21,586 bases of DNA, from assembly GCA_050258235.1 (NCBI GenBank), contig JBLMYK010000339.1, positions 1-21,586 of the forward strand, given 5' to 3'. A model generated the notes under the pieces. That model was not told the origin of the DNA and made no database searches. It worked only from the letters and a program-made list of their open reading frames with translations. The position numbers and the translations under genes were made by a program. Below are positions 8,133 to 15,192 of the stretch, piece after piece; the first letter of the stretch is position 1; each line of letters starts with the position of its first letter. This DNA is from JAKOQB01 sp050258235. GTDB taxonomy: Bacteria > Pseudomonadota > Gammaproteobacteria > Burkholderiales > Burkholderiaceae_F.

Positions 8133-8804
8133 ATGCACAAGAGTGAACGACGTCTCATCGACGGCGCGGTCGGCCGCATCGAGGTTGCCCTCGACGTGCC
8201 TGCGCACGCGCCCGGCGGACTGGCGTTCATCGGGCATCCGCATCCCCTGTACGGAGGCACACTCGAAAACAAGGTGGCCGCCACCCTGGCGCGGGCATTC
8301 GTCGGGCTCGGCTGGCTGGCGGTGCGGTCGAACTTTCGAGGCGTCGGCGGCAGCGAAGGCAAGCACGACCACGGCATCGGCGAGACCGACGATTTCGTGC
8401 GGCTCGTCGATTCGGCACCGCGCTGGCTGTCGGATTTCGCGCCGGCCGTTGACCTGCCGGTCGCGCTGGCGGGCTTTTCCTTCGGCAGCTTCGTCGCCGC
8501 CCGGGCCGCGCAGCGGCTCGCCGACGATGGCCGCGCGCCGGATCACCTCGTACTCGTCGGCAGCGCGGCGGGAAAGTGGGACATGCCGACGGTGCCGGCG
8601 CACACGCTGGTGATTCATGGCGAGAAGGACGAGACCATCGCGCTGGCCGATGTACTGGACTGGGCACGACCGCAGGACCTGCCGGTCATCGTGCTGCCGG
8701 GCGCCGATCATTTCTTCCATCGCCGCCTTTCGCTGCTCAAGCGCCTGGTGCAGATGCACGTACTCGCTGAAAGGTCGATTGACGCTCCCGGTCAAAGCGA
8801 CTAG
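8133..8804 (+). CDS. Alpha/beta hydrolase (COG2945-like)
   Basis: A 223-residue cytoplasmic protein with a full candidate catalytic triad: nucleophile Ser116 in GFSFGS (114-119), Asp166 in HGEKDETI, and His193 in ADHFFH. The N-terminal stretch FIGHPHPLYGGTLENKV and RSNFRGVGGSEG form the oxyanion-side signature of the small hydrolases grouped as COG2945. The family is often annotated as putative hydrolase or esterase; no substrate can be named. There is no signal peptide. The start at ATG 8133 gives a length normal for the family. Confidence 0.88.
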   Translation: MHKSERRLIDGAVGRIEVALDVPAHAPGGLAFIGHPHPLYGGTLENKVAATLARAFVGLGWLAVRSNFRGVGGSEGKHDHGIGETDDFVRLVDSAPRWLSDFAPAVDLPVALAGFSFGSFVAARAAQRLADDGRAPDHLVLVGSAAGKWDMPTVPAHTLVIHGEKDETIALADVLDWARPQDLPVIVLPGADHFFHRRLSLLKRLVQMHVLAERSIDAPGQSD

Positions 8805-8869
8805 AAGTTGCCGGTGCCTGCGCACGCCAACGGTGCGGGGCTCGGCACGGCACAGTCGATCGGCGAAGC

Positions 8870-9379
8870 ATGGACGAAGCGCGCGTTTACAGAAAGACCG
8901 CGACGGGCCAGATCGAGGTCGCCGCGCGCAGCGGATCGCTGTCGTTGACAACGCGACGCGTGCTGATCCTCGTCGACGGCAAGCGCAGCATCGCCGAACT
9001 GGCGCCGCTGCTGCGCCCGGGCGAAATCGAAAGCGCAATCGACACGCTGGTCGAGAAAGGTTACATCGAGCCGGTCGGCACCGCCGACACCGCCAGCGTC
9101 TCGTCCGCCGCGGCTCCGACGGTTTCTCCCGGCCCGCGCACGCTGTCGGAGGTGTCGGATCCGAGCCGATTCATGTCGATCGACGAGGCGAAGCGGCGCG
9201 CCGTGCGCGCATTGACCGAACGGCTTGGCCCCGGCGCCGACTACATCGCGCTGAAGATCGAGCAATGCCGCGGCGTGGACGAATTGCGCGCCCGCCTGCT
9301 CGACGCCGAACGCGCGCTGGTGAGCGCGCTCGGCGAGCGGGCGGCGCAGGAATTCCGGCAGGCGCTGCGACGACGCTGA
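8870..9379 (+). CDS. Hypothetical protein: winged-helix-like N-terminus, linker, helical C-terminus
   Basis: I do not recognise the family with confidence. The 169 residues fall into two blocks. Residues ~20-68 (RRVLILVDGKRSIAEL and later IDTLVEKGYIEPVG) look like a small winged-helix or helix-helix-strand unit. Residues ~69-92 are Ala/Ser/Pro-rich and probably a flexible linker. Residues ~100-169 are charged and helical (DEAKRRAVRALTERLG, DELRARLLDAERALVSAL). There is no signal peptide or membrane segment. Codon use resembles the neighbours. A 65-bp gap separates it from the hydrolase, and dat follows 42 bp downstream. A cytoplasmic regulatory or protein-protein interaction role is possible but unproven. 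Confidence 0.75.
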   Translation: MDEARVYRKTATGQIEVAARSGSLSLTTRRVLILVDGKRSIAELAPLLRPGEIESAIDTLVEKGYIEPVGTADTASVSSAAAPTVSPGPRTLSEVSDPSRFMSIDEAKRRAVRALTERLGPGADYIALKIEQCRGVDELRARLLDAERALVSALGERAAQEFRQALRRR

Positions 9380-9421
9380 CGGCGTAGCATTCGGCCCTCC
9401 GATCGACGCGGGACGAATGCG

Positions 9422-10336
9422 ATGGAATGGCAGCAGGCCACCTGTTATCTGAACGGCGAGTACCAGCCGCTCGCCTCGGCACGGATCTCCGTGCTCGACC
9501 GGGGATTCATCTTCGGCGACGGCGTATACGAGGTCATTCCGGTCGATCAGGCTGAGCCGGGCTTTTCGGCACCGTTCCGCGCGCGCGAGCATTTCGACCG
9601 TCTCGATCGCAGCCTGGCGGCCGTGCGCATCGCCAATCCGCTTGCGCGCGACGAATGGCTGCGCCTGGTCGCGCGCCTGATCGAACTGCATCCCTGGCCG
9701 CGCCAGTCGATCTACCTGCAGGTCACGCGCGGCGTGGCCAAGCGCGATCACGTGTTTCCGCCCGACGTGGCGCCGACGGTGTTCGCGGTGTCGTCGCCGT
9801 GGCCGCCGGTGCCGCCCGACCAGGTGGAAAACGGAACCGCGGCGGTCACGCATGCGGACGAACGCTGGCTGCACTGTGACATCAAGAGCATCTCGCTGCT
9901 CGGCAACGTGCTGATGAAGCAGTTCGCGATCGAGCACGACGCGACCGAGACGGTCCTGCTGCGCAACGGCTTCCTGACCGAGGGGTCGAGCACCAACATC
10001 ATGATCGTTCGCAACGGCAGGCTGCTGGCGCCGCAGAAGACGAACCTGATCCTGCCCGGCATCACCTATGACGCGGTGTTCGACATCGCGCGCGCACACG
10101 GCATGCCGTGCGAAGTGCGCACGGTGAGCGAGGCCGAACTTCGCACCGCCGACGAGATCCTGCTCAGTTCGTCGGGACGCGAGGTGCTGGCGATCACGCG
10201 GCTCGACAGCAAGCCGGTCGGCACCGGCCGGCCGGGCGACGGGTTCCGGCGCATCTACGCCTGGTACCAGCAGGCCAAGCGCGACGACGCCGTGCGCTGG
10301 CGCGCCGGACTCGAGCGCCTGCGCGCGAGCCGCTAG
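9422..10336 (+). CDS. dat: D-amino-acid aminotransferase (class IV PLP enzyme)
   Basis: Fold-type IV PLP enzyme of 304 residues that would interconvert D-amino acids and 2-oxo acids, such as D-alanine to D-glutamate. Visible signatures are SVLDRGFIFGDGVYE near residues 23-37, the Schiff-base lysine Lys155 in DIKSISLLGN, Glu187 in LTEGSSTN, and LLSSSGREVLAIT near 248. The opening YLNGEY and overall length suit Dat rather than the branched-chain enzyme IlvE or the lyase PabC, though class IV members are hard to separate by eye. It lies immediately before the lipoate genes, a betaproteobacterial arrangement that I recall often includes a D-Ala-D-Ala carboxypeptidase gene upstream; that gene is absent here. 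Confidence 0.88.
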   Translation: MEWQQATCYLNGEYQPLASARISVLDRGFIFGDGVYEVIPVDQAEPGFSAPFRAREHFDRLDRSLAAVRIANPLARDEWLRLVARLIELHPWPRQSIYLQVTRGVAKRDHVFPPDVAPTVFAVSSPWPPVPPDQVENGTAAVTHADERWLHCDIKSISLLGNVLMKQFAIEHDATETVLLRNGFLTEGSSTNIMIVRNGRLLAPQKTNLILPGITYDAVFDIARAHGMPCEVRTVSEAELRTADEILLSSSGREVLAITRLDSKPVGTGRPGDGFRRIYAWYQQAKRDDAVRWRAGLERLRASR

Positions 10337-10358
10337 CAATTCCGGCGCGCGTCCCCAT

Positions 10359-10631
10359 ATGGGCGAGATGCAAACCCAATCGCCCCTGACCTTCCCCACC
10401 GATTTCCCCATCAAGGTGATGGGCAAGCGCGTCAACGGCTTCGCGCAGGCCGTGGTCGACGTCGTGCAGAGGCACGCGCCGGACTTCGATCCGGCCACGC
10501 TCGAGCTGCGCCTGTCGAAGGCCGGCAACTACCTGTCGGTGACCGCCACCGTCAACGCCACCTCGCGAGAGCAACTCGACAACCTGTATCGCGCGCTGAC
10601 TTCGCACCCGCTGGTCAAGGTGGTGCTGTGA
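10359..10631 (+). CDS. DUF493 / YbeD family protein
   Basis: A 90-residue cytoplasmic protein. FPIKVMGKRVNGFAQAVVDV near the start and RLSKAGNYLSVTATVNATS with a final LVKVVL match the ferredoxin-like fold of DUF493 (E. coli YbeD). YbeD lies beside lipB in E. coli too, and a role in lipoate metabolism or small-molecule binding has been suggested but not settled. The ATG at 10359 is used here; an in-frame ATG at 10368 is equally possible. Its TGA overlaps the GTG of lipB (10628-10631). Confidence 0.88.
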   Translation: MGEMQTQSPLTFPTDFPIKVMGKRVNGFAQAVVDVVQRHAPDFDPATLELRLSKAGNYLSVTATVNATSREQLDNLYRALTSHPLVKVVL

Positions 10632-11299
10632 CCGATGCGGCACCCGCGCTCGATGTTCGGGCGCCGGTCGTGCGCATATCGGGACGCGCCGGCTATGTGC
10701 CGACCTGGAATGCGATGCGCGAATTCACCGCGCGGCGCGGGCCCGACACGCCGGACGAACTGTGGATCGTCGAGCACGATCCGGTGTTCACGCTTGGCCA
10801 GGCCGGCCGGCGCGAGCACGTGCTCGACGCCGGCGACATCCCGGTCATCGCGACCGATCGCGGCGGGCAGGTCACGTACCACGGCCCCGGACAGGTGGTC
10901 GTGTACGCGCTGCTTGACCTGAAGCGGCTCGGCATCTTCGTGAAGGAACTCGTGTACCGCATCGAGACCAGCGTGATCCAGGTGCTCGACAGCTACGGCG
11001 CCGACGGCCGACGCGTCAAGGGCGCGCCGGGCGTCTACGTCCCGTTCGAGTCGACTTCGCGCGACGAGTTCGCGGGCCTCGCAAAGATCGCGGCGATCGG
11101 CATCAAGATCACGCGCGGCTGCAGCTATCACGGCGTGGCGTTCAACGTCGCGATGGATCTGGCGCCGTTCAGCCACATCGATCCATGCGGTTATGCGGGT
11201 CTCTCGACGGTCGACCTGCGTAGAATCGGCATCTCGACCACCTGGGCCGACGCCGCCGAGCGCCTGAGCGAGCGGCTCGCCTGCCACTTTTCCCGATGA
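10628..11299 (+). CDS. lipB: Octanoyltransferase (lipoate-protein ligase B)
   Basis: Transfers octanoate from acyl carrier protein to lipoyl domains, the step before LipA. The 223 residues include RGGQVTYHGPGQ (78-89), the catalytic lysine in AKIAAIG (Lys153) and the catalytic cysteine in DPCGYAG (Cys187), with RGCSYHGVAFNV between them. Between GAPGVYV and AKIAAIG there is a loop of about 13 residues (PFESTSRDEFAGL) that is absent from the short E. coli form; I recall similar loops in other Burkholderiales. The GTG start overlaps the DUF493 stop and the TGA overlaps the lipA ATG, so translation is probably coupled through all three. Confidence 0.96.
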   Translation: MTDAAPALDVRAPVVRISGRAGYVPTWNAMREFTARRGPDTPDELWIVEHDPVFTLGQAGRREHVLDAGDIPVIATDRGGQVTYHGPGQVVVYALLDLKRLGIFVKELVYRIETSVIQVLDSYGADGRRVKGAPGVYVPFESTSRDEFAGLAKIAAIGIKITRGCSYHGVAFNVAMDLAPFSHIDPCGYAGLSTVDLRRIGISTTWADAAERLSERLACHFSR

Positions 11300-12261
11300 G
11301 CACTGCTTCCGATCCTTTCGCGAAGAAGAAGGGTGAAGCGAAGACCGGCGTGGTCTTCAAGAAGATCCCGATCGCGGTCGCGGCGCGCGGGACCGCCTTG
11401 CGCAAGCCCGACTGGATCCGCGTGAAGGCCGGCTCGCCGACCACGCGCTTCTACGAGATCAAGGACATCCTGCGCAGCCACAAGCTGCACACGGTGTGCG
11501 AGGAAGCGACATGCCCGAACATCGGGGAGTGCTTCGGCAAGGGCACGGCAACCTTCATGATCATGGGCGACAAGTGCACGCGCCGCTGCACCTTCTGCGA
11601 CGTTGCCCACGGCCGGCCCGAGCCGCTCGACGCGGACGAACCGGTGAATCTGTCGAAAACGATCGCCGCGCTTAAGCTCAACTACGTCGTGATCACCTCG
11701 GTCGACCGCGACGACCTGCGCGACGGCGGCGCGCAGCACTTCGTCGACTGCATCCGCGCGGTGCGCGAATTGTCACCCGCGACGAAGATCGAGGTGCTGG
11801 TGCCGGATTTCCGCGGCCGGCTCGACCGCGCGCTCGAGATCCTCGAGGCGGCGCCGCCCGATGTGATGAATCACAACCTCGAGACGGTCCCAAGGCTGTA
11901 CAAGGTGGCGCGGCCGGGGTCCGACTTCGCGCATTCGCTGAGGCTGCTGCAGGAATTCAAGCGCCGCGTGCCGACCGTGCCGACCAAGAGCGGCCTGATG
12001 CTCGGCCTGGGCGAGGACGACGACGAGATCCTGCAGGTGATGCGCGATCTGCGCGCGCACGACGTCGACATGCTCACGCTCGGCCAGTACCTGGCGCCGA
12101 GCACGGCACACTTTCCGGTGCAGCGCTACGTGCATCCGGACACGTTCGCGATGTTCGAGCGCGAAGCGCTGGCGCTGGGCTTCTCGCACGCCGCGTGTGG
12201 GCCGCTGGTGAGAAGTTCGTACTACGCCGATCAGCAGGCGCACAAGGCGGGCGTGGTCTGA
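11296..12261 (+). CDS. lipA: Lipoyl synthase (radical SAM)
   Basis: Inserts two sulfurs into protein-bound octanoate using radical SAM chemistry. The 321 residues hold both required clusters: the auxiliary cluster cysteines Cys68, Cys73 and Cys79 (CEEATCPNIGEC) and the radical SAM cysteines Cys94, Cys98 and Cys101 (CTRRCTFC). The C-terminal RSSYYA (from 306) gives the conserved Arg-Ser-Ser-Tyr whose serine ligates the auxiliary cluster. Length is normal. The ATG at 11296 overlaps the lipB stop by 4 nt. Together with LipB it serves the 2-oxo acid dehydrogenases and the glycine cleavage system. Confidence 0.97.
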   Translation: MSTASDPFAKKKGEAKTGVVFKKIPIAVAARGTALRKPDWIRVKAGSPTTRFYEIKDILRSHKLHTVCEEATCPNIGECFGKGTATFMIMGDKCTRRCTFCDVAHGRPEPLDADEPVNLSKTIAALKLNYVVITSVDRDDLRDGGAQHFVDCIRAVRELSPATKIEVLVPDFRGRLDRALEILEAAPPDVMNHNLETVPRLYKVARPGSDFAHSLRLLQEFKRRVPTVPTKSGLMLGLGEDDDEILQVMRDLRAHDVDMLTLGQYLAPSTAHFPVQRYVHPDTFAMFEREALALGFSHAACGPLVRSSYYADQQAHKAGVV

Positions 12262-12279
12262 GGGCGGGCGCTGCGCGCG

Positions 12280-12302
12280 CGGCCCCGGCTCGCCACGGGC
12301 CG
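12280..12302 (+). terminator. Possible lipA terminator hairpin
   Basis: An inverted repeat CGGCCC (12280-12285) and GGGCCG (12297-12302) with an 11-nt loop begins 19 nt after the lipA stop. No T-run follows, so an intrinsic terminator is only possible, not clear. Further small hairpins lie downstream: TGCCC-TGTC-GGGCA (12384-12397) and GCGTC-TCAG-GACGC (12414-12427). Confidence 0.35.
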
Positions 12303-12594
12303 ACCGACGCGGCGCTGCACATTTCGTCCTCGCGGGGTCCGGGCGAGCGTCGCCATCGGGGCGACACCGGATTCGGCGGCCGATGCCCTGTCGGGCAACG
12401 CGTCCCAAGATAAGCGTCTCAGGACGCCTTCGTACTCGAAGCGCCGATCCGAACGCAGTTCATGCCGATCCTGACAGCTTCAATGGCAGCCGCGAGGGTG
12501 TTTGAAATTCCGGAGCGGCAGAAGCACCGGGCGCGCCACTTGGCCGCATGCGATTCCGGCACAATCCGCCCGCGCATCATCGCCGGAGCCCGCC
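12303..12594. other. Noncoding gap upstream of benE; no gene seen
   Basis: With the terminator-like hairpin before it, this makes a 333-bp gap, the longest in the window. Short open frames on both strands do not resemble known proteins and have no ribosome binding site. Besides the two small hairpins at 12384-12397 and 12414-12427, the only promoter-like element is CACAAT at 12560-12565, about 30 nt before the benE ATG, without a well-spaced -35 box. The region may hold the benE promoter and operator. Confidence 0.4.
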
Positions 12595-13818
12595 ATGCCC
12601 CTGGAGTCCGCCCACAGACCACTGCCCGGACTTCGCCAGATGGCCGCCGATTCCGGCGGAATCCACCTCGCCAACGCGGTGATCGGCTTCATCTTCGCCG
12701 CCTCGGGGCCGGTCGCGATCATCCTCGCCGTCGGCGCACGTGGTGGGCTGAGCGAGTCCGATCTGTCGTCGTGGATCTTCGGCTCGTTCTTTCTCAACGG
12801 GCTGATCACGCTGCTGTTCTGCACGCTTTACCGCCAGCCGCTCGTCTTCTTCTGGACGATTCCGGGGACGGTGCTGGTTGGCCCGGCGCTCGGCCATCTC
12901 AGCTGGGCCGAGGTGATCGGAGCCTTCCTCGTCACCGGACTGCTCATGCTGGCGCTGGGCCTGTCGGGCTGGGTACGGCGCGCGATGCAGGCGGTGCCGA
13001 TGCCGATCGTGATGGGGATGGTGGCGGGCGTGTTCCTGCGCTTCGGCCTGGGTCTGGTGTACGCGGTGCGCGACGACTTGTGGATCGCCGCACCGATGAT
13101 CGTCGCCTTCCTCGCGCTCGGCGCCTCGGCCCGATGGTCGCTCCGGCTGCCGCCGCTGATCGGCGCGCTCTTCGTCGGCGCGGCGGCGATCGCCCTGCTC
13201 GGCAAGTTCCATCCGCACGGCGAGGCGCTGCACACGATCGCCCATCCCAATCTTTATGCACCCGTGTTCTCGTGGCGCGCGATGGTGGAACTCGTCATCC
13301 CGCTCGCAATCACCGTGCTCGTGGTGCAGAACGGCCAGGGGATCGCGGTGCTCAACGCCGCCGGGCACGAGCCGCCGATCAACGCGATCACGGTGGCCTG
13401 CGGCGCTGGCTCGATGCTCGCCGCGCTGGTCGGCACGGTCTCGACCTGCCTCACCGGCCCGGTCAACGCGATCATCTCGGGTTCCGGCGAGCGGCACCGG
13501 CACTACGCGGCGGGCCTCGCCGTCGGCGTGTTCGCGCTCGCGTTCGGGCTGTTCGCGCCGGTGTTCACCCGGTTGATGCTCGCCACTCCGCCCGCGTTCA
13601 TCGGCGCGCTCGCCGGGCTGGCCATGCTGCGCGTGCTCCAGACGGCGTTCAATGTGTCCTTCCGCGAGCGTTTCACGCTCGGTGCGCTCGTCACCTTCCT
13701 CGTCACTGTGGCCGACGTGCCGATCTTCAACGTCGGGGCGCCGTTCTGGGGATTGGTCATCGGCTACGCCGTTTCGCGCCTGCTCGAGCGCAAGGACTTC
13801 GGCGCTGCCAGCGCCTGA
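12595..13818 (+). CDS. benE: BenE family benzoate/H+ symporter-like transporter
   Basis: A 407-residue integral membrane protein with about 12 hydrophobic segments. GGIHLANAVIGFIFAASGPV near the N-terminus, FFWTIPGTVLVGPAL, QAVPMPIVMGMVAGVFLRFG, VVQNGQGIAVLNAAGHEPPI and STCLTGPVNAIISGSGERHR mark the BenE branch of the NAT/NCS2-like fold. BenE of Acinetobacter imports benzoate with protons. No benzoate catabolic gene is visible here, so the substrate is uncertain and may be another aromatic acid. I chose ATG 12595 over the TTG at 12502: it has a GGAG element about 8 nt upstream and gives a normal N-terminus. Flanking gaps on both sides suggest a single-gene unit. Confidence 0.9.
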   Translation: MPLESAHRPLPGLRQMAADSGGIHLANAVIGFIFAASGPVAIILAVGARGGLSESDLSSWIFGSFFLNGLITLLFCTLYRQPLVFFWTIPGTVLVGPALGHLSWAEVIGAFLVTGLLMLALGLSGWVRRAMQAVPMPIVMGMVAGVFLRFGLGLVYAVRDDLWIAAPMIVAFLALGASARWSLRLPPLIGALFVGAAAIALLGKFHPHGEALHTIAHPNLYAPVFSWRAMVELVIPLAITVLVVQNGQGIAVLNAAGHEPPINAITVACGAGSMLAALVGTVSTCLTGPVNAIISGSGERHRHYAAGLAVGVFALAFGLFAPVFTRLMLATPPAFIGALAGLAMLRVLQTAFNVSFRERFTLGALVTFLVTVADVPIFNVGAPFWGLVIGYAVSRLLERKDFGAASA

Positions 13819-13882
13819 GGCAAGACCCGTCCGGCGACCGCACCTGCGGGCGTCCCGTACGGGCCGGTTTGAGACTCTTGCC
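13819..13882. terminator. Weak candidate terminator region between convergent genes
   Basis: Between benE and the TlpA-like gene, GGCAAGA (13819-13825) is repeated inverted as TCTTGCC (13876-13882), enclosing a perfect palindrome CCCGTACGGG (13854-13863). The outer arms are far apart and there is no T-run. The position between two converging genes is the main support. Confidence 0.3.
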
Positions 13883-13899
13883 CCGCTCCGCGAAGAGCG

Positions 13900-14424
13900 T
13901 CAGCCCCGCAGCAGCCGTTCGATTCGCCGCTGCATCTCGTCGAAATCCGGTGCGCCGACGTAGCGACCGGCGATCCGCCCCTGCTTGTCGATCAGGAACG
14001 TGGTCGGCGTCACCTGGGTATCGTCGAAGGCGCGCGCGATCTCGCCCTGCACGTCGAGCGCGATCGGGAACGGCAGCGGGTTGCGCGCGTGGTAGGACAG
14101 GACCCAGTCGGGCCGGTCGTACCGCATCGCCACGGCGAAAGTGCGCAGTCCCTGATCGCCGAATCTGCGCTGTGTGGCGGCCAGGCGCGGCATCTCCGTC
14201 ATGCAGGGCACGCAGGTCGTGGCCCAGAAATTCACCAGCACCACCTGCCCGCGCAGATCCGCGAGGTGCACCCGCCCGCCGTCGAGATTGACCAGCGTCA
14301 CGTCCGGTGCGAGCGGTTTTGACAGCAGCGGCGCGGCGGACAACACTGCCCCTGTGATCAAAAGGGCAATGGCCAACGCGGCGACAGGCTTTCGCCGCGA
14401 CAGGAGGACAAGGTGCTTGAGCAT
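13900..14424 (-). CDS. TlpA/ResA-type membrane-anchored thioredoxin-like protein
   Basis: A 174-residue thiol-disulfide oxidoreductase facing the periplasm. Residues ~13-32 form one hydrophobic segment (anchor or signal) after a basic start (RRK). The thioredoxin fold follows: NFWATTCVPCMTEMP holds the active-site Cys71-Val-Pro-Cys74, and VTPTTFLID carries the cis-proline loop. Such proteins reduce apo-cytochrome c or other envelope thiols; no cytochrome maturation genes are nearby, so the partner is unknown. The ATG at 14424 lies inside the first codons of the divergent DUF4197 gene, and no ribosome binding site is evident for it. A start further in, for instance a TTG at the beginning of the hydrophobic segment, is possible. 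Confidence 0.9.
   Translation of the reverse strand: MLKHLVLLSRRKPVAALAIALLITGAVLSAAPLLSKPLAPDVTLVNLDGGRVHLADLRGQVVLVNFWATTCVPCMTEMPRLAATQRRFGDQGLRTFAVAMRYDRPDWVLSYHARNPLPFPIALDVQGEIARAFDDTQVTPTTFLIDKQGRIAGRYVGAPDFDEMQRRIERLLRG
14402..14407 (+). promoter_or_regulatory. Strong Shine-Dalgarno AGGAGG that decides the DUF4197 start
   Basis: AGGAGG lies 5 nt before the GTG at 14413, which supports that start despite its lying within the 5' end of the oppositely oriented TlpA-like gene. Confidence 0.7.
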
Positions 14425-15150
14425 GAATTTGATCTGCAGACGCCGCCCGATGCGGATGCGATCCGGCGGGCGCTGATTATAGGAAGCGCGCTTGCCGCCG
14501 TTGTGGGCAGCGGCGACGCGGCGGCGTTGTCGCTCGCGGACCTGACGCAGAAGGACGCCAGCGCGGGCGTGAAGGCCGCACTCGAAAAGGGCGCCACGGT
14601 CGCCGTCGAGTTGCTGGGTCGCACCGACGGCTTCTGGGGCAACGACAAGGTGCGAATTCCCCTGCCTGACTGGCTGAAGCGCGCCGAAGGCGCGTTGAAG
14701 CTCGCCGGCCGCGGCCGGGACATCGACGAACTGAAGCTCGGCGTCAATCGCGCCGCCGAGCAGGCGGTGCCGGAAGCGAAGGCATTGCTGATCGGCGCGG
14801 TGCGCAACATGACCGTGCAGGACGCCAAGGCAATCCTCACCGGCGGCGATGACTCGGTGACGAAGTTCTTCGCGACGAAGACGCGCGAACCGCTAACGGG
14901 CAGGTTTCTGCCGATCGTGACTCGCGTGACCGAAAAGATCGGGTTGGCGCGCCAGTACAACGGGCTCGCCGCGAAAGGCGAACAGCTCGGCCTCGTGCGC
15001 GGCGATCAGGCGAAGATCGAACGCCATGTGACCGCGAAGGCGCTCGACGGCCTGTACTTCATGATCGGCGAGGAAGAGAAGAAGATCCGCCGAGACCCGG
15101 TCGGCACCGGCAGCGACATCCTGAAGAAGGTGTTCGGCGCGATCAGATGA
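14413..15150 (+). CDS. DUF4197 family exported protein
   Basis: A 245-residue protein. After an unusually acidic start, RRALIIGSALAAVVGSGDAAA looks like a signal peptide, so it is probably periplasmic. The mature part LSLADLTQKDASAGVKAALEKG, DKVRIPLPDWLKRAE, LLIGAVRNMTVQDAKAILTGG and KALDGLYFMIGEEEKKIRRDP matches the DUF4197 family, which is helical and of unknown function. The final ...GSDILKKVFG is also typical. The GTG start is supported by AGGAGG at 14402-14407. No later ATG or GTG precedes the signal segment. It ends 42 bp before the converging M48 gene, with a hairpin between. Confidence 0.86.
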   Translation: MLEHEFDLQTPPDADAIRRALIIGSALAAVVGSGDAAALSLADLTQKDASAGVKAALEKGATVAVELLGRTDGFWGNDKVRIPLPDWLKRAEGALKLAGRGRDIDELKLGVNRAAEQAVPEAKALLIGAVRNMTVQDAKAILTGGDDSVTKFFATKTREPLTGRFLPIVTRVTEKIGLARQYNGLAAKGEQLGLVRGDQAKIERHVTAKALDGLYFMIGEEEKKIRRDPVGTGSDILKKVFGAIR

Positions 15151-15157
15151 CCTGAAG

Positions 15158-15191
15158 GACTCGGTTGTCCGACTTTCCGGCCAACCGAGTC
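15158..15191. terminator. Bidirectional terminator hairpin between converging genes
   Basis: GACTCGGTTG (15158-15167) pairs perfectly with CAACCGAGTC (15182-15191), and an inner CCG/CGG pair extends the stem after one mismatch. It starts 7 nt after the DUF4197 stop and ends 1 nt before the M48 stop, so it could end transcripts from both sides. No T-run is present on either strand. Confidence 0.65.
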
Positions 15192-15192
15192 G

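Noticed and set aside
12419..12622. 67-codon minus-strand frame in the benE upstream gap
   Set aside because: No ribosome binding site or family match, and it runs into the benE start region. I could not separate it from chance.
12462..14291. 609-codon plus-strand frame overlapping benE and the TlpA-like gene
   Set aside because: It is out of frame with the membrane-protein pattern of BenE and is Arg-rich throughout. Its first ~45 residues in the gap have no ribosome binding site.
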